Shown here piece after piece: positions 1 to 6,881 of a stretch of DNA of 8,838 nucleotides. How positions within the stretch are numbered: the first letter of the stretch is position 1; each line of letters begins with the position of its first letter. Under the pieces are notes generated by a model. The model was given only the letters and a program-made list of their open reading frames with translations, searched no databases and was not told the DNA's origin. This stretch comes from Gammaproteobacteria bacterium (GTDB lineage: Bacteria; Pseudomonadota; Gammaproteobacteria; SURF-13): NCBI GenBank assembly GCA_023381235.1, contig JAMCTV010000155.1, positions 1 through 8,838 of the forward strand. The letters run 5' to 3'. A program made the position numbers and the translations under genes.

Positions 1-127
1 TGCCGGGTTTCGCACCGCGGACGAACTCTATATGCGCGAACGTCTCGAGCATGGAGCCGATACCATCGTATGGTGCACCGCAAGCGGACCGGCCATTATC
101 CCTCACCGTCCGCAAGACAGAAGCATG
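1..127. repeat. 127-bp exact direct repeat, copy 1
   Basis: All 127 bases match 548-674 with a constant offset of 547; the match stops at 128 (g here, a at 675). Because 547 is not a multiple of three, the same DNA is read in another frame here. At 548-674 it encodes family-like protein ending in RPQDRSM; here, in the frame of the downstream gene, it gives an unrelated string ending in RKTEA. The copy may continue to the left of the window. It is either a true tandem duplication with a frameshifting junction at 127/128 or an assembly artefact. Confidence 0.97.
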
Positions 128-1115
128 GCAACCGCGCGTCACCCAGGTCAAGCGTCACAGCCCCAGCGTGGTCGAGATCGAGGTGCGCGCGCCGCTCGCC
201 GCGCGCAACCTGCGTCCAAGCCAGTTCTTCCGCATGCAGAACTTCGAGCGCCTGAGCCCCGTGGTGGAAGGCAGCCGCTTGCAGACCGAAGCGCTCGCGC
301 TCACCGGCGTGCGCAACGAACATGACCCGGAGCGTTTGTCGCTCATGGTGCTGGAGGTCGGCGCCAGCTCGCGCCTCGCCGCCACCTTGCACGCGGGCGA
401 TCCCATCGTGCTCATGGGCCCGACCGGCAAACCCACGGATATCCCGCACAACGAAACCATACTGGTGGCGGGCGGACGGCGCGGCGCGGCGGTGATGATG
501 ATGCTGGGGTCTGCGCTGCGAGCGGCGGGCAATCGCGTGTTGTATTTTGCCGGGTTTCGCACCGCGGACGAACTCTATATGCGCGAACGTCTCGAGCATG
601 GAGCCGATACCATCGTATGGTGCACCGCAAGCGGACCGGCCATTATCCCTCACCGTCCGCAAGACAGAAGCATGAGCGGTGATTTTATCGAGATCGTGCA
701 ACGCTACGCGGACGGCGCGCTGGAACCGCAGGGCCAGGCCCCCGCCTTCCCACTCGACAGCATAGACCGCATCCTCGCCATCGGCAGCGAGCGTTTGCTG
801 CGCATGGTGCAGGAGGCGCGCACCGGAAGACTGAGCGGCTACTTTTGCAAGGACGTGCGCGCCATCGGCTCGGTGGGCAGCCCCATGCAATGCATGTTGC
901 AAGGCGTGTGCGCGCAGTGCCTGCAGTGGCAGCGCGATCCCGCGACCGGCCGCCGCACGCGCGCGGTATTTTCCTGCGCGGGACAGGACCAGCCGCTGGA
1001 CTGGGTGGACCTCGACAACCTCGACGCGCGCCTGGCGCAAAACCGCGTACAGGAACGCCTTAGCGACGCATGGCTGGATTATCTGTTCACACGCACCGGC
1101 ATTGTACGTGTGTGA
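3..1115 (+). CDS. PyrK-like flavin/[2Fe-2S] oxidoreductase module, C-terminal part, 5'-partial
   Basis: The frame is open from the window edge to TGA at 1113-1115; the first ATG is at 51. Believable homology begins only at the Trp codon at 126 (WQPRV), because everything before it is out-of-frame repeat. Counting from the ATG at 51, a flavin-binding beta-barrel runs from about 26 to 125 with RPSQFFRMQNF at 55-65. A nucleotide-binding half follows, and a cysteine cluster C281-x5-C287-x2-C290-x18-C309 resembles the [2Fe-2S] site of the dihydroorotate dehydrogenase electron-transfer subunit PyrK. From memory, the segment around RPQDRS and QNRVQE resembles the C-terminal module of long FAD-dependent oxidoreductases of proteobacteria, so the intact gene may extend far upstream. 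Its physiological substrate is not visible. One oddity is GGRRGAAV at 141-148, where this fold usually has a glycine-rich GGGxG-type loop. It is on the same strand as uppP, 69 bases upstream. I am confident of the fold and not of the reaction. Confidence 0.75.
   Translation, partial: PGFAPRTNSICANVSSMEPIPSYGAPQADRPLSLTVRKTEAWQPRVTQVKRHSPSVVEIEVRAPLAARNLRPSQFFRMQNFERLSPVVEGSRLQTEALALTGVRNEHDPERLSLMVLEVGASSRLAATLHAGDPIVLMGPTGKPTDIPHNETILVAGGRRGAAVMMMLGSALRAAGNRVLYFAGFRTADELYMRERLEHGADTIVWCTASGPAIIPHRPQDRSMSGDFIEIVQRYADGALEPQGQAPAFPLDSIDRILAIGSERLLRMVQEARTGRLSGYFCKDVRAIGSVGSPMQCMLQGVCAQCLQWQRDPATGRRTRAVFSCAGQDQPLDWVDLDNLDARLAQNRVQERLSDAWLDYLFTRTGIVRV
548..674. repeat. 127-bp exact direct repeat, copy 2 (in native frame)
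   Basis: This copy is identical to 1-127. It lies inside the oxidoreductase gene and encodes residues 167-208, from FAGFRTADEL to HRPQDRS. The protein reads smoothly across both borders, so this is the native location and copy 1 is the displaced one. Confidence 0.97.
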
Positions 1116-1143
1116 GATGCTAAAAACGCATAACTAATTTAGT

Positions 1144-1168
1144 CCCCTCCCCCTTGCAGGGGAGAGGG
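1144..1168. repeat. GC-rich imperfect palindrome before uppP (REP-like hairpin)
   Basis: The arms 1144-1152 (CCCCTCCCC) and 1159-1168 (GGGGAGAGGG) can pair over nine positions with one bulged A at 1165 and a six-base loop. It lies between the oxidoreductase stop and uppP. It is preceded by an 11-bp AT-rich palindrome (ACTAATTTAGT, 1133-1143). There is no T-tract after it, so it is not a standard intrinsic terminator. The C-run/G-run form resembles dispersed REP-type palindromes in proteobacterial genomes, but its copy number cannot be judged here. Confidence 0.5.
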
Positions 1169-1184
1169 CGTGGGAAAGGGTAAA

Positions 1185-1982
1185 ATGGACACGCTGCTTT
1201 ATTTAAAAGCCCTGCTGCTAGGCATTATTGAAGGACTCACCGAATTTCTGCCCATCTCCAGCACCGGGCACATAATCATTGCCGAAGACCTGCTTGGCTT
1301 CAACGGCGCTAGCAGCAAAACCTTTACCATTGTCATTCAACTCGGCGCAATACTCGCCGTGTGCTGGCATTACCGCACAAAGTTGTTCAGTCTCGCGCGC
1401 ACCTTGCCCAGCGATGCCGGCTCACAGCGCTTTGCGCTGAACCTGCTGATCGCCTTTATTCCAGCCGCCGCGCTGGGGCTGCTGTTCCATAAAACCATCA
1501 AGGCCCACCTGTTTACGCCCTTCAACGTGGCCATCGCCCTGGTGCTGGGCGGACTGGTGATTTTATGGATAGAGTGGCGCTATCGCACACCGCGCATAGA
1601 GAGCATGGAGCAGATGCGCTGGAGCGATGCCTTGAAGATCGGCCTGTGCCAGGCCGTCTCGCTCATCCCCGGCACTTCACGCGCCGGGGCCACCATCATG
1701 GGTGGGCTGTTTTTCGGCCTGTCGCGCCGCGCCGCCACCGAATTTTCCTTCTTCCTCGCCATCCCCACCATGTTCGCGGCGACACTGTATGATCTTTACA
1801 AAAACTGGGACGCGCTGCACTCGCAGGATATTTTTCTGATCGCCGCCGGTTTCAGCGCCGCCTTCCTGAGCGCGCTACTGGCGGTCAAGGCCTTGCTCGC
1901 CTTCGTTTCCAACCACAGCTTGAGGCTGTTTGCCTACTACCGGATAGTATTCGGCGCGCTGGTGCTTATTTATTTCTGGTGA
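1185..1982 (+). CDS. uppP: Undecaprenyl-diphosphatase (UppP/BacA)
   Basis: This integral inner-membrane enzyme dephosphorylates undecaprenyl diphosphate, recycling the lipid carrier for peptidoglycan and other envelope polymers; overproduction gives bacitracin resistance in E. coli. The 265-residue product has about eight hydrophobic segments. Signature I is EGLTEFLPISSTGH at 16-29, with both glutamates (E16, E20) and H29. Signature II is PGTSRAGAT at 162-170, with R166 matching the catalytic arginine of E. coli (R174). The usual second Ser of the PGxSRSxxT motif is Ala here. I chose ATG 1185 because family members begin MDTLLYLKALL there and a purine-rich GGGAAAGGG precedes it. An in-frame GTG at 1170 would add MGKGK but overlaps the hairpin region. 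Length is close to the 273 residues of E. coli. Its 3' end overlaps lolA by 17 bp, tail to tail. Confidence 0.96.
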   Translation: MDTLLYLKALLLGIIEGLTEFLPISSTGHIIIAEDLLGFNGASSKTFTIVIQLGAILAVCWHYRTKLFSLARTLPSDAGSQRFALNLLIAFIPAAALGLLFHKTIKAHLFTPFNVAIALVLGGLVILWIEWRYRTPRIESMEQMRWSDALKIGLCQAVSLIPGTSRAGATIMGGLFFGLSRRAATEFSFFLAIPTMFAATLYDLYKNWDALHSQDIFLIAAGFSAAFLSALLAVKALLAFVSNHSLRLFAYYRIVFGALVLIYFW

Positions 1983-2658
1983 CGCCCCGGTCCAATGCCC
2001 CGTCTCCTATGACATCCACACCGGGCGGCGGGGAAAAAGTAAACAAAGTAGCGTCCACACTCGCCTCCCGGCGCACGTTGGAAAACCGGATGAGCGTAGT
2101 CTGACCGAAGTTATCGGTCAGTTCCATGGCGCGCAATTCTTTTTCATCAAAACCGAGCCAGACCCGGATGAAGCCTGCATCATCAGCCTTGGGCGTCAGG
2201 CCCACCCACTCCAATCCCTGCCATTCCTCGCCGCCTCGTACGCCCAGTTCAGTGATGACAAAACTTTCCTGCAGCGGGAGGTCTCCGCTCAATAGCACGG
2301 CAGGCGTCGCGCCCAGGGTTGCGTCCATGGCGCGCACCGTGACCTGCTCCAGGTCGGCATCGTAGAGCCAGAATTTTTTCCCGTCCGCAATGATGAGCTG
2401 GCGGTGCGGCACTGCGTAATCCCAGCGGAATTTTCCTGGGCGTTGCAGAATCAGCGTACCGTGCATCTGCTTCAACTCACGGTTGTTCTCATCCACCAGA
2501 GTCTGCTGGAAGTCGGCCAGCACGGCCAGGTTGTTTTTAAAAAACCCATCCAGCCGCTCCAGCCCCGCACCCGCCTGAACCGCTACAGGCAATACCAGCA
2601 ATAACACTGCCGCGGCCACACGCAATAATGCCTTCGTCATCATATTCAATGATGTCAT
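1966..2658 (-). CDS. lolA: Outer-membrane lipoprotein carrier protein LolA
   Basis: LolA is the periplasmic chaperone that takes lipoproteins from the LolCDE ABC transporter to LolB at the outer membrane. The 230-residue product starts with a Sec signal peptide: a basic start around TKALLR, a hydrophobic core at about 11-25, and a probable cleavage after AVQA at 26-29. Family hallmarks are RPGKFRWDY at 73-81, DLEQVTVRAMD at 102-112, LGATPAVLLSG at 115-125, and FTFSPPPGVDVI near the end. About 13 extra residues follow this last motif, and their codons partly overlap the 3' end of uppP. The start ATG (2658) overlaps the ftsK stop as ATGA with no Shine-Dalgarno sequence in front, so translation is probably coupled to ftsK. 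An alternative start at Met6 or Met7 would still keep the signal peptide. ftsK-lolA order is common in gammaproteobacteria. Confidence 0.96.
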   Translation of the reverse strand: MTSLNMMTKALLRVAAAVLLLVLPVAVQAGAGLERLDGFFKNNLAVLADFQQTLVDENNRELKQMHGTLILQRPGKFRWDYAVPHRQLIIADGKKFWLYDADLEQVTVRAMDATLGATPAVLLSGDLPLQESFVITELGVRGGEEWQGLEWVGLTPKADDAGFIRVWLGFDEKELRAMELTDNFGQTTLIRFSNVRREASVDATLFTFSPPPGVDVIGDGALDRGVTRNK

Positions 2659-4934
2659 CGGCCAGGGGGTGGGGGCGTCAGCACTTCGCGCATACCGTTT
2701 GATTGCAGGGGGCCCACTACGCCTGCGCGCTCCATCTCTTCAATCATGCGCGCGGCGCGGTTATAGCCCACTTTCAAACGGCGCTGGATGCCGGAAACCG
2801 AGGCGCGGCGCGTTTCCAGCACGATACTGACCGCCTGGTCATAGAGCGGATCACTTTCGCCGTCAGCGAATGACGCATCGCCGTTAACATTATTCTGTTC
2901 TTCACCGGTATCGCGCAGCACCTCGTCCAGATAGCTCGGTACACCGCTGCGCTTGAGATGCGCCACGACCTGGTGCACCTCCTGATCCGCGACAAACGCG
3001 CCATGCACGCGCAATGGCGTGCCGCCGCCGGGAGCGAGATAGAGCATGTCGCCGTGTCCCAGCAATTGTTCGGCGCCCATTTGATCGAGGATGGTGCGCG
3101 AATCCACCCGTGACGAGACCTGAAACGCGATACGCACCGGGATATTGGCCTTGATGATGCCGGTGATCACATCCACCGATGGGCGTTGCGTGGCGAGGAT
3201 CATGTGAATGCCGGAGGCGCGCGCCTTTTGCGCCAGGCGCGTAATCAGACCCTCCACCTTCTTGCCGACCACCATCATCATGTCTGCCAGCTCGTCAATA
3301 ATCACCACAATAAGCGGCAAGGTCTGCAATAACGGCGGCGTTATCCCCTCCTGAGCAGGTTGCAGCGGATCGGTGAGCGGCTGCTTGGCCTGCTCCGCAT
3401 CCTTGATCTTGCGGTTAAGTCCGGCGATGTTGCGCACGCCGAGCGCCGCCATCAGCTTGTAACGCCGGTCCATTTCCGCCACGCACCAGCGCAGCGCGTT
3501 GGCCGCCTCGCGCACGTCGGTCACCACCGGCGTCAGCAGGTGCGGGATGCCTTCGTACACCGACAGCTCCAGCATCTTGGGGTCTATCATGATGAGCCGC
3601 ACGTCACGCGCTGTCGCGTTGAACAAGATGCTGAGCAGCATGGCGTTAAGCGCCACCGATTTTCCGGAGCCGGTGGTGCCCGCCACCAGGAGGTGCGGCA
3701 TCTTGGCCAGGTCCACCACCACCGGATGACCGGAAATGTCCTTGCCGAGACCGAGCGCAATGGGCGAGTCCGCCTTTTCATACTCCTTGGATTGCAGCGT
3801 CTCGCTTAGGCGCACGATGGAACGCTGCTCATTGGGGATTTCCAGACCGATGACGGATTTACCCGGGATCACATCCACCACGCGCACGCTCATCACCGAC
3901 AGGCTGCGCGCCAAATCCTTGCTCAGGCTGCTGATCTGGCTCACCTTGACGCCTGCGGCGGGCTGCAACTCAAAGCGCGTGATCACCGGGCCGGGGTGCA
4001 CCGCCACCACTTGCGCCTCCACGCCGAAATCGGCCAGCTTCATCTCCACCTGGCGCGATATCGCCTCCAATGCGGCCTCCGTCATCACATATTGCTGCGG
4101 CTCAGCCGCATCCAGCAGTGACAAGGGGGGCAGCGCGCCTTCCGCCGGCTGCTCAAATAGGGATACCTGACGCTCCTTCTCAACGCGCACGCCTGTTTCC
4201 ACCGGCTTGATCACCGGCTCGATGCGTGGCGGCGCACGGCGCGCGGCCTTTTGTTTTTCGGCCTTCGCCGCTACCTCGCGCTCCAGGCGCAGGCGCCGGC
4301 CCAGCACATAATCATAAAAACCAAACGAGCGCACCGCGCGCATGCCCCATTCCACGCATGCACGGCCCAGATTATCCATTACCCAGAACCAGGACAGGCG
4401 CGTCAGCAGCGTGACGCCAATCAGAAACGCCGCCAGCAAAAACAACGTGGCGCCCAGAAAACTAAAGGCGCGCACCAGCCCAGTGGCAATGCCCTCGCCC
4501 AGTATGCCGCCCATGCCTTGCGGTAACAGCGTGGTCGGATCGGCGAAATGCATCGCCGCCAGCGCCGCGCCGCTCGATAGCGCCAGCATAAAGCCTCCCA
4601 CGCGCAGGCCAAACTGGTGCTGATCGGTGGTGTATTCGCGGAATATCCACCATCCGGCGTACGCAATAAGCACCGGGAACAGATAGGCGAGATACCCAAA
4701 CAGATAAAAGAAAATATCCGCCAGCCACGCCCCCACCACGCCACCCTGATTCGCCACACCTGCTCTCACACCACTGTGCGACCAGGCCGAATCCGCCGCA
4801 TCGAAGGTAAGCAACGACCAGAACAAATAAAGCGCTAGCGCACCGCATGCAAGCGCTCCGATCTCACGCAGCACACGCCCGGTGTGGCCGATGAGCAGCG
4901 TGGATCGGGGGTTTTTACGGGTGGCCTGGGACAT
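2655..4934 (-). CDS. ftsK: DNA translocase FtsK
   Basis: FtsK is a septum-anchored hexameric ATPase that pumps chromosomal DNA and activates XerCD at dif during the last stage of division. The 759-residue product has four hydrophobic segments at about 22-44, 73-95, 110-130 and 150-180, then a short charged linker at about 212-260 in place of the very long Pro/Gln linker of E. coli FtsK. The motor carries Walker A GTTGSGKS at 419-426 and Walker B LIVVIIDE at 541-548, followed by ATQRPSVDVITG at 581-592. The C-terminal gamma winged-helix domain (about 695-752, with GYNRAARMIEEME) reads KOPS orientation sequences and contacts XerD. The total length is typical of short-linker FtsK. It begins 34 bases after ssb with no clear Shine-Dalgarno sequence, and its stop overlaps the lolA start. 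The start at 4934 is the only ATG before the first membrane segment. Confidence 0.98.
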   Translation of the reverse strand: MSQATRKNPRSTLLIGHTGRVLREIGALACGALALYLFWSLLTFDAADSAWSHSGVRAGVANQGGVVGAWLADIFFYLFGYLAYLFPVLIAYAGWWIFREYTTDQHQFGLRVGGFMLALSSGAALAAMHFADPTTLLPQGMGGILGEGIATGLVRAFSFLGATLFLLAAFLIGVTLLTRLSWFWVMDNLGRACVEWGMRAVRSFGFYDYVLGRRLRLEREVAAKAEKQKAARRAPPRIEPVIKPVETGVRVEKERQVSLFEQPAEGALPPLSLLDAAEPQQYVMTEAALEAISRQVEMKLADFGVEAQVVAVHPGPVITRFELQPAAGVKVSQISSLSKDLARSLSVMSVRVVDVIPGKSVIGLEIPNEQRSIVRLSETLQSKEYEKADSPIALGLGKDISGHPVVVDLAKMPHLLVAGTTGSGKSVALNAMLLSILFNATARDVRLIMIDPKMLELSVYEGIPHLLTPVVTDVREAANALRWCVAEMDRRYKLMAALGVRNIAGLNRKIKDAEQAKQPLTDPLQPAQEGITPPLLQTLPLIVVIIDELADMMMVVGKKVEGLITRLAQKARASGIHMILATQRPSVDVITGIIKANIPVRIAFQVSSRVDSRTILDQMGAEQLLGHGDMLYLAPGGGTPLRVHGAFVADQEVHQVVAHLKRSGVPSYLDEVLRDTGEEQNNVNGDASFADGESDPLYDQAVSIVLETRRASVSGIQRRLKVGYNRAARMIEEMERAGVVGPLQSNGMREVLTPPPPGR

Positions 4935-4968
4935 CTGGCACTACGAACATCAACCTCAGGCGGAACAT

Positions 4969-5427
4969 CTAAAATGGAATATCATCATCAAACGCGGCTT
5001 CCTGCGCAGCCTCAGGCTTGGCCGTGGTCGACGCGCCTTCCGGCTTGGCGCGCGCCTTACTGCCCATACTCGCCTCACCGCCGCTCGCCCTGCTGCCCAG
5101 CATCTGCATTTCGTTGGCGATGATTTCGGTGGTGTAGCGATCCTTGCCGGTTTCCTTGTCCTGCCATTTGCGCGTGCGTATGCTGCCCTCCACGTACACC
5201 TGCGAGCCCTTCTTCAGGTATTCGCCCACGATCTCGGCCAAGCGATTGTAAAACACCACGTTGTGCCATTCGGTGCGTTCCTGCTGTTCGCCGGTGGTCT
5301 TGTCCTTCCACGATTCGCTGGTGGCGATGGTCACGTTGGCCACCGCGCCGCCGCTCGGCATATAGCGCACTTCCGGGTCTTTGCCGAGATTGCCGATCAG
5401 GATTACTTTATTCACGCCTCTTGCCAT
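4969..5427 (-). CDS. ssb: Single-stranded DNA-binding protein SSB
   Basis: SSB coats single-stranded DNA as a homotetramer and recruits replication and repair enzymes through its acidic tail. The 152-residue product starts MARGVNKVILIGNLG and has an OB fold over about 1-110. The DNA-stacking aromatics W40, W54, F60 and W88 are at the same positions as in E. coli SSB. A short low-complexity Ala/Lys/Pro/Glu linker (about 112-145) leads to the conserved tip DDDIPF. I chose ATG 5427 because it gives the standard SSB start and has a strong AGGAGAGG upstream; the frame can open 24 bases earlier (5451), but that would add an untypical MFLYRRGD. It follows the yajR-like gene by 23 bases and precedes ftsK by 34, so it is probably transcribed with both. 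Confidence 0.98.
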   Translation of the reverse strand: MARGVNKVILIGNLGKDPEVRYMPSGGAVANVTIATSESWKDKTTGEQQERTEWHNVVFYNRLAEIVGEYLKKGSQVYVEGSIRTRKWQDKETGKDRYTTEIIANEMQMLGSRASGGEASMGSKARAKPEGASTTAKPEAAQEAAFDDDIPF

Positions 5428-5431
5428 GTCC

Positions 5432-5439
5432 CCTCTCCT
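5432..5439 (-). promoter_or_regulatory. Ribosome binding site of ssb
   Basis: On the minus strand AGGAGAGG lies here, with the AGGAG core seven bases before ATG 5427. It is the strongest Shine-Dalgarno match on this strand and decides the ssb start. It fits high translation of an abundant protein even if ssb is read from a promoter upstream of yajR. Confidence 0.8.
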
Positions 5440-5450
5440 GTATAAAAACA

Positions 5451-6812
5451 CTATGCCCCGGATACTGCAAATTCCAGCAATTCGCTGTCATTGAGCACTT
5501 GCGTATCCACCTTAAGATAAGCCATGCCTTCTTCCGCCACCACCACCGCCTCGGCCACACCCGGCACCGTGCGCAAGCGCGCCGCCAGGTGCTGCGCCTC
5601 GCCCGCGCTCACCTTGCCCACCTGGAGTTGACGGTTTTTCAAATACGCGGGCGCGGGCATGCCGAGCATGAACAGCAGCCACACCCCCGCCATCACCGCG
5701 CAGAACAGAAATACGGCGGACAGGCCGTTGCTTTCATAGAGATACCCGCCCGTCGCGCCGCCCAGAAATGCGCCGATGAACTGCGCGGTGGAAAAAGCCC
5801 CCATCGCGGTCCCGCGATTCGCCGCGGGAGCGATCTTTGAAATCCAGGAAGGCAGTGTCGCCTCCAGCACGTTAAAGCCGGTGAAAAACACCAGCAGCAA
5901 CAGGCTGATCGCCAACGCGCCTTGATGGAAAAATCCCAGCCCGGCTTCCGCCATTACCAACAGTACAATCGCCGCGAGAAACACTTCCTTCATGCGGCGT
6001 TTTTTTTCTGCAATCAGCACGAACGGCACCATGATAGCCATGGCCAGCAGCACCACCGGCAGATAGACATACCAGTGATGCCGGGGAGCCAGGCCTGCAA
6101 CATCATTCAGCGCAAAAGGCAGCACCACAAAGCTTGCGGTAAGCAGCAAGTGCAGAATCAGCACACCGCCGTTGAGGCGCAGCAAGGCGGGATTGGCCAG
6201 CACCTCTTTGAGTTGCCCCGGCGCAGCCTCGGTCTCTCTGTGAAAACGGCTCTGCACCGGCTGCGGCACGCCCAACTTGAGCAAGGCGATACCGCCCAGC
6301 GCCAGTACCGCGGTCAGCCAGAAAATGCCCGGCACGCCCATCCAGTTATCGAGTATCGGGCCCATGACCAGGGCGAAGGCGAAGGACAGTCCGATGGTCG
6401 CGCCGATCAACGCCATCACCTTGGTGCGCTGCTCATCGCGCGTGAGATCGGCGGCCAGAGCCATCACTGCCGCGGCGATCGCGCCGCTGCCCTGCAACGC
6501 GCGTCCGATGATCACCCCGGCGATGGAATCGGACAACGCGGCCACCACGCTGCCCAGCGCGAAAACCAGCAGGCCGCCGATAATCACCGGCTTGCGCCCG
6601 AAGCGGTCGGAGAGCATACCGAAGGGGATTTGCAGCAGCGCCTGAGTCAGACCGTATGCGCCTATCGCCAGCCCGATCAGGGTCGGGGTCGCGCCCGCGA
6701 GATGCTCGCGCGCATACAGCGCGAACACCGGCAAAATGAGAAACAGCCCCAGCATACGCAGCGAGTAAATCCCGGCCAGGGCCACGGTGGCGCGCCGCTC
6801 GGACCGGGTCAT
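5451..6812 (-). CDS. yajR: YajR-type major facilitator superfamily transporter
   Basis: This is a 12-helix inner-membrane secondary transporter, probably a proton-driven exporter; the substrate of YajR proteins is not established. Numbered from ATG 6812 (453 residues, against 454 in E. coli YajR), it has SLRMLGLFLILPVFALYA in helix 1, motif A GMLSDRFGRK at 65-74, RALQGSGAIAAAVMAL at 104-119 and AANRGTAMGAFSTAQF at 330-345. After the last helix comes a soluble domain (about 395-453) that fits the YAM domain, a ferredoxin-like fold that marks YajR. I chose ATG 6812 for its AAGGA seven bases upstream; an in-frame GTG at 6833 would add seven residues and has a weaker GAGGG. It is divergent from uvrA and the first gene of the presumed yajR-ssb-ftsK-lolA unit. 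Confidence 0.92.
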   Translation of the reverse strand: MTRSERRATVALAGIYSLRMLGLFLILPVFALYAREHLAGATPTLIGLAIGAYGLTQALLQIPFGMLSDRFGRKPVIIGGLLVFALGSVVAALSDSIAGVIIGRALQGSGAIAAAVMALAADLTRDEQRTKVMALIGATIGLSFAFALVMGPILDNWMGVPGIFWLTAVLALGGIALLKLGVPQPVQSRFHRETEAAPGQLKEVLANPALLRLNGGVLILHLLLTASFVVLPFALNDVAGLAPRHHWYVYLPVVLLAMAIMVPFVLIAEKKRRMKEVFLAAIVLLVMAEAGLGFFHQGALAISLLLLVFFTGFNVLEATLPSWISKIAPAANRGTAMGAFSTAQFIGAFLGGATGGYLYESNGLSAVFLFCAVMAGVWLLFMLGMPAPAYLKNRQLQVGKVSAGEAQHLAARLRTVPGVAEAVVVAEEGMAYLKVDTQVLNDSELLEFAVSGA

Positions 6813-6858
6813 GCCGCTATCCTTGATATCCACTTTCCCAACACCCTCTTTTCACCGT

Positions 6859-6867
6859 ATATTAGCA
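6859..6867 (-). promoter_or_regulatory. Possible extended -10 promoter element for yajR-ssb
   Basis: The minus strand reads TGC followed by TAATAT (6867 down to 6859). TAATAT matches the sigma70 -10 consensus at four of six positions, and TG one base upstream gives an extended -10. No good -35 is seen at the proper distance, where the end of the small inserted element now lies. Leader length to ATG 6812 would be about 40 bases. This is a pattern match only. Confidence 0.3.
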
Positions 6868-6877
6868 GGTTTGGCCA

Positions 6878-6881
6878 TTAG
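6878..6881. repeat. Putative target-site duplication, left (TTAG)
   Basis: TTAG directly abuts the left terminal repeat of the 152-bp element, and the same four bases abut its right end at 7034-7037. TTAG fits YTAR, the 4-bp target known for the IS5 subgroup of the IS5 family. Confidence 0.55.

Noticed and set aside
1..127. Direct terminal repeat of a circular replicon
   Set aside because: The second copy lies inside the window at 548, not at its far end, so it does not indicate circular closure.
32..325. Open frame that continues the native reading of repeat copy 1
   Set aside because: After the repeat it runs into Arg/Gln-rich out-of-frame sequence; it results from the duplication and is not a separate gene.
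96..1040. Minus-strand open frame (314 codons) opposite the oxidoreductase
   Set aside because: It is a His/Arg/Ala-rich shadow; the plus strand carries the conserved cysteine cluster and the other family motifs.
5922..6881. Long plus-strand open frame (319 codons) opposite yajR
   Set aside because: It is antisense to a clearly recognised MFS gene, is rich in Gln, His and Arg as expected from the reverse of a GC-rich gene, and has no recognisable domain.
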